DNA from: Halieaceae bacterium
Lineage (GTDB): Bacteria; Pseudomonadota; Gammaproteobacteria; Pseudomonadales; Halieaceae
NCBI GenBank assembly: GCA_028280635.1
Contig: JANQLM010000048.1
Span: 1-64,000, forward strand
Length of the DNA stretch: 64,000 nucleotides
Direction: 5' to 3'
Shown here: positions 23,516 to 31,159 of the stretch, in pieces
Numbering within the stretch: position 1 is the first letter of the stretch
Layout: each line of letters opens with the position of its first letter
Program-made: the position numbers and the translations under genes
Notes under the pieces: generated by a model
The model's input: the letters and a program-made list of their open reading frames with translations, nothing else
Databases searched by the model: none
Told to the model about the DNA's origin: nothing

Positions 23516-24799
23516 TTACAGGCGCAGCCCCAACTCATCGTGCGCCTCTCGCGCCAGGGCCTCCCGGAAATCCGGATGGGCGATACCGATCAACTCACGG
23601 GCGCGCTCAATCACCGAGTGGCCGCGCAGGCGGGCGATGCCGTACTCGGTAACAATGTAGTCCACGTGGGCGCGGGTGGTGACCACGCCGGAGCCGAGGG
23701 TCAGCATGGTCACCAGGCGGGTAACCTGTCCGTCCCGGGCCGTGCTGGGCAGCGCGATCACCGACTTGCCTCCCTCGGAGAAAGCCGCCCCCAGCACAAA
23801 ATCCACCTGGCCGCCCACGCCCGAGTAAACCCGCGGGCCCATCGAGTCGGCGCACACCTGGCCGCTAAGATCGATCTGGATGGCGCTGTTGATCGACACC
23901 ACATGCTTGTTGCGGGCAATCACCGTGGGGTCGTTCACGTACTCGATATCCAGGAAAATCACTTCCGGATTGTCATCGACGAATCGATACAGGGCCTCGC
24001 TGCCCATGGCGAAGCCGGTGACGATCTTGCCACGCTGGCGCTTCTTGCGTGAATTGTCCACGGCGCCGCACTCCACCAGGGGCAGCAGCCCGTCGGAAAA
24101 CATTTCGGTGTGCACGCCCAGGTGCTTGCGGTCACCCAGGTTGGACAGGGCCGCATCGGGAATCGCGCCGATGCCCATCTGCAGGCAGTCACCGTCATCG
24201 ATGAGGCTGGCGATGTGCTCCCCGATGCGGCTTGTCACCTCGTTGGCCGGGCGGGGCTCGATAGTGATCAAGGGCGCGTCTTCCAGATAGGCGATGTCGA
24301 TGGCATCCAGCGGAATGAAGGCATCGCCGTGGGTGCGGGGCATGCTGGGATTCACATGGGCGATCACACGGTCTGCCACCTCGCAGGCCGCCTTGGTGGC
24401 CTCCACCGAAATACCCAGGGTGCAGTTGCCGTGCTGGTCGGGGGAGGACACCTGGATCAGCGCCGTGTTGACCTGCTGTTCACCGCGACGGAACAACTTG
24501 GGCAGCTCGGACAGAAAAATAGGCACGTAGTCCGCCAGCCCGGCGTTGATCAGGTCGCGGGTGTCCTTGCCGGCGAAGAACACCCGATGCCGAAGATGAC
24601 CGTGCAGCGCCTCGCCGCAGACGGCGCTGGCGTGCTCCAGATGCAGCTGCATCAAGGTGAGGCCGCTGCAGTTGAGCGCGTGCTCAGCGAGTGCCTCCAG
24701 CAGTACCGTCGGGGTGGCGGCCATGGAATGGCACCAGATGTACTCACCGCTCTCGATGGAGGCGACGGCTTCCGCCGCCGATTCGCAAAACCTTGTCAC
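23516..24799 (-). CDS. Acetyl-CoA hydrolase/transferase family protein (4-hydroxybutyrate CoA-transferase-like)
   Basis: 427 residues, family I CoA-transferase with two similar domains. The glycine-rich M-G-I-G-A-I-P-D-A-A segment and G-V-H-T-E-M-F-S-D-G, whose Glu is the expected CoA-thioester nucleophile, are clear. These proteins transfer CoA between short-chain acids (acetate, 4-hydroxybutyrate, butyrate, succinate) or hydrolyse acetyl-CoA. The natural acid cannot be read from the sequence. It is transcribed with the nitroreductase and pirin genes upstream, but gaps of about 35-45 bp leave the operon open. Confidence 0.82.
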   Translation of the reverse strand: MTRFCESAAEAVASIESGEYIWCHSMAATPTVLLEALAEHALNCSGLTLMQLHLEHASAVCGEALHGHLRHRVFFAGKDTRDLINAGLADYVPIFLSELPKLFRRGEQQVNTALIQVSSPDQHGNCTLGISVEATKAACEVADRVIAHVNPSMPRTHGDAFIPLDAIDIAYLEDAPLITIEPRPANEVTSRIGEHIASLIDDGDCLQMGIGAIPDAALSNLGDRKHLGVHTEMFSDGLLPLVECGAVDNSRKKRQRGKIVTGFAMGSEALYRFVDDNPEVIFLDIEYVNDPTVIARNKHVVSINSAIQIDLSGQVCADSMGPRVYSGVGGQVDFVLGAAFSEGGKSVIALPSTARDGQVTRLVTMLTLGSGVVTTRAHVDYIVTEYGIARLRGHSVIERARELIGIAHPDFREALAREAHDELGLRL

Positions 24800-24833
24800 A
24801 CGCTCGCTTCCCGCACTAAACGCAGGCAGCCTA

Positions 24834-25421
24834 TCACAGCCCCCCGTCGATAATGATGTCAGCCAGCGGCTTGCGTTCGCGGGGAGCTTCGTCGCGCTCG
24901 GCGTACTGTGCGGGAATCACATCGGGCGTGCCCTCATAGCCTATGGCCAGGCCGGTCAGGGCCTCCTGGCTGTCAGCCAGGCCGAAAGCGCCGTGGGCGG
25001 CATCCGGGTCTATGCCGATCATCTGGTGTACCACCAGGCCGCGAGCGGTCGCCTCCAGGGTGAGCATCGCGGAGGCGGCGCCGAGGTCGTGGGCGGCCGC
25101 CTTGTTGGGCTTGCCGTTGTACTCGAAGTGCTTTTCGATCACCCCCAGGGCCAGCACCGGGGCGTTGGCGGCCCAGGGCTGGTTGCCTTCCAGCAACACC
25201 TGGTGAAGCGTGTCCCAGGTGGCCTGGCTGCGGCCCCTGACGCCGACGATGTAGCGCCAGGGCTGGGCATTGTATGAAGACATGGTCCAGCGCGCCGCTT
25301 CGAACAGGCTACTGAGGTCTACCTCGCTCACCTCGCGCGCCGGATCAAAGGCATAGGGGCTGTGACGCTCGGTCAACAGCGCATGGATGGGGTGTTCTAC
25401 CGGGGCGATTCCCTTGCTCAT
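24834..25421 (-). CDS. Nitroreductase family protein
   Basis: 195 residues. The FMN-binding nitroreductase fold is seen from R-H-S-P-Y-A-F-D-P at about 19-27, the E-A-A-R-W-T-M-S-S-Y-N-A-Q-P-W-R segment, and a middle L-G-A-A-S-A-M-L-T-L-E-A-T-A-R-G-L. Members reduce nitro groups, quinones or flavins with NAD(P)H; the substrate is unknown. The start is the ATG at 25421 with AGGAA upstream; the frame extends to 25466 but without family-like sequence. Confidence 0.85.
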   Translation of the reverse strand: MSKGIAPVEHPIHALLTERHSPYAFDPAREVSEVDLSSLFEAARWTMSSYNAQPWRYIVGVRGRSQATWDTLHQVLLEGNQPWAANAPVLALGVIEKHFEYNGKPNKAAAHDLGAASAMLTLEATARGLVVHQMIGIDPDAAHGAFGLADSQEALTGLAIGYEGTPDVIPAQYAERDEAPRERKPLADIIIDGGL

Positions 25422-25465
25422 TGGAAGTTCCTGTCTGTCTGATGTCGATAAAAGCTGCCGGTTCA

Positions 25466-26368
25466 TTATTCCGGCAGGGGAATGTACTCATCGTCGCCTT
25501 CGACCTTCGGGAAGCGCCCTTCCTTCCAGTCCAGCTTGGCCTGTTCGATTCGCGCGGGGTCACTGTGCACAAAGTTCCAGAAGATATGACGCTCGCCCAG
25601 GCGATCACCGCCAATAACCATCACCCGGCTCTCCTGGCTGGCCCTGAGCGTCAGCGACTTGCCGGGACAGGCGACCGCCATCACCCCGGCGCCGTGGCTG
25701 TCTTCGTCGATCACCACCTCGCCTTCGACCACGTACACCGCGAGCTCCTGTTCGTCATCAGGCAGTGACAACTCGGCGCCCGCCTGCAGCCGGCAGTCCA
25801 TGTACAGGGTGCGGGAATAGCTCATCACCGGCGACTCTTCGCCAAAAGCCGAGCCCATAATCAGGGTGGCGTGTGCACCGGGCAGGGAAATCCCGGGCAG
25901 GTCGGTCGCGGGATAGTGGCTGAAGTCCGGGGCGCGCTCCTGGTCCTGTTCAGGCAGGGCAATCCAGGATTGGATGCCATGCAGGCGGCTGAGCTCATCG
26001 AGATCGTCACCGGCTCGCTCAGAGTGGACGATGCCGCTACCCGCTGTCATCAGGTTGATCGCCCCGGCCTGAATAGGCTGCACCACGCCGAGACTGTCCC
26101 GGTGCATGATCTCGCCTTCAAACAGGTAGGTGATGGTGGCGATACCGATGTGCGGGTGCGGCCGCACCGAGATGCCCTTCCCTGGCGGGAATTCCGCCGG
26201 GCCCATGTGATCGAAGAACACGAACGGTCCCACCTTGCGGCGCCTGCGCGAAGGCAGTGAACGGCGCACGGTAAACTCCCCGAGATCGGTCTCCCGCGGC
26301 TCGATCAACAGTTCAATACTGCCCTCTCGCTCCGCGCAGGCTGCGTCTTCGGCATTTTCAAAGCTCAT
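25466..26368 (-). CDS. Pirin family protein
   Basis: 300 residues, two-cupin pirin. The N-terminal cupin has R-R-x-L-P-S-R-x-R-R-x-V-G-P-F-V-F-F-D-H-M-G-P and the metal-binding histidines in R-P-H-P-H-I-G-I-A-T-I-T-Y, plus S-G-I-V-H-S-E-R. Pirins are metal-dependent cupins; some have quercetinase activity, others regulate by protein contact. A second pirin-type protein lies 140 bp upstream. Confidence 0.88.
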   Translation of the reverse strand: MSFENAEDAACAEREGSIELLIEPRETDLGEFTVRRSLPSRRRRKVGPFVFFDHMGPAEFPPGKGISVRPHPHIGIATITYLFEGEIMHRDSLGVVQPIQAGAINLMTAGSGIVHSERAGDDLDELSRLHGIQSWIALPEQDQERAPDFSHYPATDLPGISLPGAHATLIMGSAFGEESPVMSYSRTLYMDCRLQAGAELSLPDDEQELAVYVVEGEVVIDEDSHGAGVMAVACPGKSLTLRASQESRVMVIGGDRLGERHIFWNFVHSDPARIEQAKLDWKEGRFPKVEGDDEYIPLPE

Positions 26369-26438
26369 GGTGAAATCTCCCGCTGGGTGTTGGATGGCGT
26401 GAAAAACAGTGTGAACAGCATTTGTTACGCAGTGAGGT

Positions 26439-26461
26439 GCGGGCCCGTTTAACGGGCCCGC
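26439..26461 (-). terminator. GC-rich hairpin after the YhhW-type gene
   Basis: GCGGGCCCG (26439-26447) and CGGGCCCGC (26453-26461) are exact inverted copies around TTTAA; the inner T/A pairs can extend the stem. It lies about 47 bp past the stop codon of the minus-strand pirin gene. No T-run follows, so termination would be weak or factor-dependent. Confidence 0.45.
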
Positions 26462-26462
26462 G

Positions 26463-26522
26463 AGCCTTCAGCCCATATCAAGAGCCTTCAGCTCACATTA
26501 ATAGCCTTCAGCCCATGTCAAA
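26463..26522 (-). repeat. Three tandem 20-bp repeats over the end of the YhhW-type gene
   Basis: Three copies of a 20-bp unit (plus-strand start AGCCTTCAGC) run at 26463-26482, 26483-26502 and 26503-26522. The third holds the true stop codon. The other two repeat the last codons and stop as non-coding copies with a few changes. Confidence 0.8.
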
Positions 26523-27203
26523 GAGCAGGAATTCCGACTCTTCAGCAGCTTCGATGTGCAAGTGGTCGCCGCCATCCAGCGCGGCGCCATCGCCCTGCTC
26601 CAGGCGTTGGCCGTTGACCAGCAGGCTGCCACCTGCCACCTGCAGCCAGCCTTTGCGGTCGCCGGCAATCGCATGATCAAGCGCCCTGCCGGACTCGAGA
26701 ATCGAGGCGTAGAGGTCCACATCCCTGTGAATCACAACCGCCCCATCGCGACCGTCACGGGCACCGACCAGCCGCAGCTGGTTGAGCTTGTCTTCGCGAC
26801 CAAAGGGCTTCTGCTCGTAACCGGGCTCCAGACCCTGGACTTCCGGCAGAATCCAGATCTGCAGGAAGTGGACTTCCTCGCTGTCGGAGGCGTTGTACTC
26901 GCTGTGGCGTACACCGGTCCCCGCCGTCATGCGCTGTACATCGCCGGGACGAATCAGCGAGCCGTTGCCCATGCTGTCATTGTGCTCCAGGGCGCCGTCC
27001 AGCACATAGGAGATGATCTCCATATCACTGTGGCCGTGGGTGTCGAAGCCGCGGCCGGGCTTTACCCGGTCTTCGTTGATCACCCGCAAAGGCCCGTGGC
27101 CCATATAGCGCTGGTCGAAGTAGTGGCCAAAGGAGAAGCTGTGCTTGCTGTCCAGCCAGCCGAAGTTGGCCACGCCACGCTCTGCACTCGGTCGAATCGT
27201 CAT
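26508..27203 (-). CDS. YhhW-type pirin/quercetin 2,3-dioxygenase-like protein
   Basis: 231 residues, the same length as E. coli YhhW. The cupin metal ligands are visible: His56 and His58 in F-D-T-H-G-H-S-D-M-E and the later H-S-E in G-T-G-V-R-H-S-E-Y-N. YhhW-type proteins cleave quercetin in vitro; the in vivo role is unknown. It diverges from a LysR gene with an inverted repeat between them, suggesting control by that regulator. The last codons lie in a 20-bp tandem array. Confidence 0.9.
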   Translation of the reverse strand: MTIRPSAERGVANFGWLDSKHSFSFGHYFDQRYMGHGPLRVINEDRVKPGRGFDTHGHSDMEIISYVLDGALEHNDSMGNGSLIRPGDVQRMTAGTGVRHSEYNASDSEEVHFLQIWILPEVQGLEPGYEQKPFGREDKLNQLRLVGARDGRDGAVVIHRDVDLYASILESGRALDHAIAGDRKGWLQVAGGSLLVNGQRLEQGDGAALDGGDHLHIEAAEESEFLLFDMG

Positions 27204-27239
27204 GTTTGGGTCCTCCTGTGTGGTTGATAAATACAGTTT

Positions 27240-27263
27240 ATTGTTTGTCCAATAGGAAACAAT
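27240..27263. promoter_or_regulatory. Inverted repeat between yhhW-type and lysR genes
   Basis: ATTGTTT (27240-27246) and AAACAAT (27257-27263) are exact inverted copies separated by 10 bp. It also fits the LysR-family T-N11-A pattern. The position, midway between divergent start codons, fits an operator of the LysR regulator. Confidence 0.5.
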
Positions 27264-27317
27264 TAGGCATTATGGAAACATTCTGTAACTTTATTGTTGA
27301 CAATATTCGGAGGGCTG

Positions 27318-28229
27318 ATGGACATCCTGGAGGGCATGCGGAGTTTTGCCCGGGTGGTGGAAGCCGGGGGATTTGCCGCGGCAGCCCGCGAGATGGGTGT
27401 CTCCCGGGCTGTGGTCAACAAGCAGGTCAAGAAGCTCGAGGAGAGCCTGGGAGCCCAGTTACTGCTGCGCAGCACCCGGGTGGTCAAGCCGACGGATACC
27501 GGCCTTGCCTTTTACCAGCGCTGCCTGTCGGTGCTGGCGGAGGTAGACCTGGCGCTCAGTGCCGTGCGGGAAGCCCAGGGCCTGCCGGTAGGCACCCTGA
27601 GAATCAACGCGCCGATGTCCTTCGGCACCCTGCACCTGCCCGAGATCGTCGGCAGTTTCATGGACCGCTACCCGGACCTGCGGGTTGAACTGAGCCTCAA
27701 TGACCGCTTCGTGGACCCGCTGGAAGAAGGCTTCGACGTCTCCATTCGCATCAGTGAGCCCCACCACAGCACCAGCCTGGCAACCCGTGAAATCACCCCG
27801 GTGCGCCGGGTACTGTGCGCCTCCCCCGCCTACCTGTCGGAGGCCGGCGAGCCCGCCGTACCGGCAGAACTCGCGGAGCACCGCTGCCTCCACTATGGCT
27901 ACCAGGCCACCGGCATCCAGTGGCGGCTCAATGGGCCCGAAGGCGAGGAATCGGTGGCCGTGAACTGTGCCATGTGGTCCAACAATGGTGAGGTGCTGGC
28001 CGCGGCTGCCTGCCGGGGGCGCGGCATCGCGCTGCTGCCCACGTTCATCGTCGGCGCCTCGCTGCAGGCCGGAGAACTGCGCACCCTGATGCCGGACTAC
28101 GAACCTACCACCCTGACGCTTTGCGCCCTGTATCCTCGCCATCGCCACCTGTCGAGCAAGGTACGGCTGTTTGTCGACTGCCTGGCAGAAACCATCGGCG
28201 AACGCCCCTATTGGGACCTGGTGAGCTAG
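27318..28229 (+). CDS. LysR family transcriptional regulator
   Basis: 303 residues. The N-terminal winged HTH reads F-A-R-V-V-E-A-G-G-F-A-A-A-A-R-E-M-G-V-S-R-A-V-V-N-K-Q-V-K-K-L-E; the substrate-binding domain of the CrgA/DsdC-like subgroup follows. The start is the ATG at 27318, with GGAGGG directly upstream; an upstream TTG in frame at 27294 is less likely. It diverges from the YhhW-type pirin gene, the likely target. The inducer is unknown. Confidence 0.9.
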   Translation: MDILEGMRSFARVVEAGGFAAAAREMGVSRAVVNKQVKKLEESLGAQLLLRSTRVVKPTDTGLAFYQRCLSVLAEVDLALSAVREAQGLPVGTLRINAPMSFGTLHLPEIVGSFMDRYPDLRVELSLNDRFVDPLEEGFDVSIRISEPHHSTSLATREITPVRRVLCASPAYLSEAGEPAVPAELAEHRCLHYGYQATGIQWRLNGPEGEESVAVNCAMWSNNGEVLAAAACRGRGIALLPTFIVGASLQAGELRTLMPDYEPTTLTLCALYPRHRHLSSKVRLFVDCLAETIGERPYWDLVS

Positions 28230-28251
28230 TCGCCCGCGCCTTCAGCGGACC

Positions 28252-29748
28252 TTACTCACCCTGCTGCCGGCGCCACTGCTCCGGCGCCCAGGCAATGATG
28301 GCTTCGGCGTCTTCCTGCAACAGGAAATCAGCAGCGACCGCTGCCTCGGTGGCAGCAGTCACCGCCGCCACAAAACCGGCTTCGTCGACATAGAGGCTGG
28401 CCATCTGCTCGGCGCTGAACAATTGGGTGGTGCCAAACAGGCGACAGAAGCCGCCACTGCTCTGTCCTTCTCCCGACAGGATGGCGCTCGGGGCGTCCAC
28501 GTAGGGTGTTCGAATACCGCCGGTGACATTGCCCAGCGAATCCCGCAAAAAGGCGCCGCCGTCATCCGTCAGGTCCAGCAGCGGGCCAGAGGGAGGCGCC
28601 GTGCCGAACTGAATCCAGTCGTCCAGCGCCCGCACCGCGCGCGCAAACACATAGTGCATGGGGCCGGAATTGAAGGGTGCATCACAACGCAGGATGCCAA
28701 GCACCGTGTCTTCCTCCACCACTTCCGCGAAGCGCGGCTCCCCGGTGGCATCGAGCCGCCCGCTGACGATTGTGTAGTAGTCGGCATGGGCGGTACCCGC
28801 CACCTCCCACAGGCGGAAGTTGTCGCTGTCGGCCTGGCGCGCCCCGAAGTAGTTGAGGATGGTCAGGTCGGTTTCCGTCTGGAAAGTGATCACCGGTACG
28901 CCGATGTCTTCACGCACCCGCGGCAGTGGCGGTGTATCGATCGGCACCTGCGGCTCCTGCGCCAGGGCAGAGGAACCGCCGCCGCGACTGTGCACCATGA
29001 AACCATCGTAAGCGCCATAGCGGGGCTGCACGGCGTTGATGTAGGTGACCAACCTGCCGGCGGACTGGGATTCGCCGTAGGCGGCGATGCGGTCCGGCAC
29101 CATGCCCGCCAGCACGTCAAGGTTGGCCTGACCTCTGAGGACCGCAGTCACCTGGGTAAATATATCGTAGGAAAAACTGTCACCCGGGTGCAGCAGGCTG
29201 CCGTAGCGTTCCGGGTTTACCGCCTTCAGATGGAATGGCGCGAGACTGCCCTCGCTGCCCTCGATACCGACGATCTGCGCCGATACGCCAATCCAGATGT
29301 GTCCACTGCGGTACATCTCCACATGCCCGCTGCCCCAACTGGGCGGAATATCGAAGCCCGAGGTGACATTCAGCCACTCCACGATCACCGAGCCGTTGAA
29401 GTCCGCCGGGTCTAGCGGGCGATGCACTACCAGGCGGGTGCGGTACTCGGCCTGCTCTGCGGGTTCAGCTTCCCAGGTGCCGTCCGGTAGCAGCTCGTTG
29501 AGGTTGGTAAAGGCACTGGCCGTGCCTTCGTAAAAATACTCCCGGGCCTCGTAGTCGATGATGGCGAGATCGAAGGCATTCGCCTGCAGGAACAAGTTTC
29601 CGGCGTCGGGCGGGTCCGAGACCGTGGGCACCGCCACGGGAAGCAAGACCGGACCCGCCGGCGCGGTCTTGGGAATACTGCCGCCAGAGCCACAAGCGGA
29701 AACGAGGAACACCAGGGTCAGGGCCAGGGGGAGAACTAGTGGACGCAT
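28252..29748 (-). CDS. Secreted lipoprotein, alpha/beta hydrolase domain-containing
   Basis: 498 residues. The N-terminus is a lipoprotein signal peptide ending in L-V-S-A-C-G. The body matches the alpha/beta-hydrolase-domain family of large secreted proteins: E-W-L-N-V-T-S-G-F, then the nucleophile-like A-Y-G-E-S-Q-S-A-G-R-L, and a late G-T-A-H-A-D. The presumed serine is in E-S-Q-S-A. The substrate is unknown; esters or lactones are possible. The ATG at 29748 is chosen because it begins the signal peptide; the upstream frame is not signal-like. Confidence 0.78.
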   Translation of the reverse strand: MRPLVLPLALTLVFLVSACGSGGSIPKTAPAGPVLLPVAVPTVSDPPDAGNLFLQANAFDLAIIDYEAREYFYEGTASAFTNLNELLPDGTWEAEPAEQAEYRTRLVVHRPLDPADFNGSVIVEWLNVTSGFDIPPSWGSGHVEMYRSGHIWIGVSAQIVGIEGSEGSLAPFHLKAVNPERYGSLLHPGDSFSYDIFTQVTAVLRGQANLDVLAGMVPDRIAAYGESQSAGRLVTYINAVQPRYGAYDGFMVHSRGGGSSALAQEPQVPIDTPPLPRVREDIGVPVITFQTETDLTILNYFGARQADSDNFRLWEVAGTAHADYYTIVSGRLDATGEPRFAEVVEEDTVLGILRCDAPFNSGPMHYVFARAVRALDDWIQFGTAPPSGPLLDLTDDGGAFLRDSLGNVTGGIRTPYVDAPSAILSGEGQSSGGFCRLFGTTQLFSAEQMASLYVDEAGFVAAVTAATEAAVAADFLLQEDAEAIIAWAPEQWRRQQGE

Positions 29749-29902
29749 GCTGCAACTACTCTGCTTTGTTATTGGAATATCGTTAGTTTTGCCGCATTTA
29801 ACCACAAACGGCGGTGCAGTGAGACTTCACCCGCGGAGGTTAATGTGCGCTATGATTACCCTACTGTTGCGTCCCTGAGGGCGCACCCCGCGAGGCGCAT
29901 CC

Positions 29903-31144
29903 GTGGTACCGGGAAGAGGCGCGCGCCGCGATTTGCTGGACTTGGGGGAAGACACACTGATCAAAAAAGTTGCCCCGCTCCTGGTGCTGGTTGCTGCTGT
30001 TGCCGTTTTCATGCTTTTGCAGGCCAATCAACCCACACCGGAAAAACGCGAGCAGGGACCGAGACCGATTACGGTGTTTGTGGAATCGGTCGAACGCGAC
30101 CAGGTGACCCTGGAAGTGGTCACCCAGGGTGAGGTGCGTTCACGCGTGTCCATCGACATGGTGGCGGAAGTGTCCGGCCGCATTGTCGAAGTGAGCCCGG
30201 AGTTCATGGAAGGCGGCGCGGTCAGCCCCGACGCCGCCCTGGTGCGCATCGACGATACCGATTACCAGTTGGCCCTGAGCCAGGCCGAGGCCAGGGTGGC
30301 GGAAGCCCGGGTTGCCCTGGAGCTGGCCCTGGCTGACGCCGATGTCGCCCGCAAGCAGTTGATAGACACTCCCAACCCCTCGGACCTGGCATTGAAAAAG
30401 CCCCAGGTCGCCGAAGCCCGCGCCGCCTTGAAGGCGGCGGAAGCCGACTTTGAGCAGGCCCGGGTCAACCTGGCGCGCACCCGGGTCTCCCTGCCCTTCA
30501 CCGGCCGCATGGCCAATACCTATGTGGATCTCGGTCAGTACGTAACCGTCGGTGCGCCGCTGGGCGAGGCTTTTGCCACCGACAAGGTCGAGATTCGCCT
30601 GCCCATCACCTACGACCAGCTCGCCACCCTGGGGCTGCCGATCGGATTTCGGGCGGAACCCGGCGCCGGCCTACCCGTCACTCTGGAAGCTGACGTAGCC
30701 GGCAGCAATCAACAGTGGCAGGGCGAACTGCTGCGGCTGGACGCTTCCATCGATCGTGAGACACGCACACTGTATGCCATCGCTGAGGTGGAAGACCCCT
30801 ATGGTGAGAACGTGTCCGCTACCGGCATGCCCCTGGCCGTGGGCCTCTACGTCACCGCGACGGTGCAGGGACGCGAGCTGGCCGATGCGGTGCGCATCCC
30901 GCGCAAGGCCCTGCGCGCGGGCGACACGGTCTATGTCATCAACGCTGACAACGAACTGGAGATTCGCGCCGTCAGCGTCAGCCACAGCTCGCCACACCAC
31001 GCCATTATTGAAGACGGCGTGAAAGCCGGTGACCGCCTGATCACCTCAACAATCCGCAACCCGATTCCCGGCATGGCGCTCAAGGCCGATGACGACAGCG
31101 CGGCGCTGGTCAGTGCCACCCCGGCGGGCAGCGGCCCCGGCTAG
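29903..31144 (+). CDS. RND efflux periplasmic adaptor (membrane fusion protein)
   Basis: 413 residues. An N-terminal membrane anchor (about 20-40) is followed by the lipoyl and helical-hairpin regions (Q-G-E-V-R-S-R-V-S-I-D-M-V-A-E-V-S-G-R-I; L-A-L-S-Q-A-E-A-R-V-A-E-A-R-V), then beta-barrel and membrane-proximal domains. It links the inner-membrane RND pump 15 bp downstream to an outer-membrane channel that is not encoded nearby. The GTG at 29903 has GAGG 7 nt upstream. A CTG at 29957, preceded by GGGGGAAG, begins a more natural anchor (I-K-K-V-A-P-L-L-V-L) and is an alternative start. Confidence 0.85.
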   Translation: MVPGRGARRDLLDLGEDTLIKKVAPLLVLVAAVAVFMLLQANQPTPEKREQGPRPITVFVESVERDQVTLEVVTQGEVRSRVSIDMVAEVSGRIVEVSPEFMEGGAVSPDAALVRIDDTDYQLALSQAEARVAEARVALELALADADVARKQLIDTPNPSDLALKKPQVAEARAALKAAEADFEQARVNLARTRVSLPFTGRMANTYVDLGQYVTVGAPLGEAFATDKVEIRLPITYDQLATLGLPIGFRAEPGAGLPVTLEADVAGSNQQWQGELLRLDASIDRETRTLYAIAEVEDPYGENVSATGMPLAVGLYVTATVQGRELADAVRIPRKALRAGDTVYVINADNELEIRAVSVSHSSPHHAIIEDGVKAGDRLITSTIRNPIPGMALKADDDSAALVSATPAGSGPG

Positions 31145-31159
31145 GCGAAGGCACCCGCC

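Noticed and set aside
22359-23660. Long plus-strand open frame opposite gdhA
   Set aside because: It is antisense to a clear glutamate dehydrogenase and shows the His/Val/Gly-rich composition of a shadow frame; no family motif.
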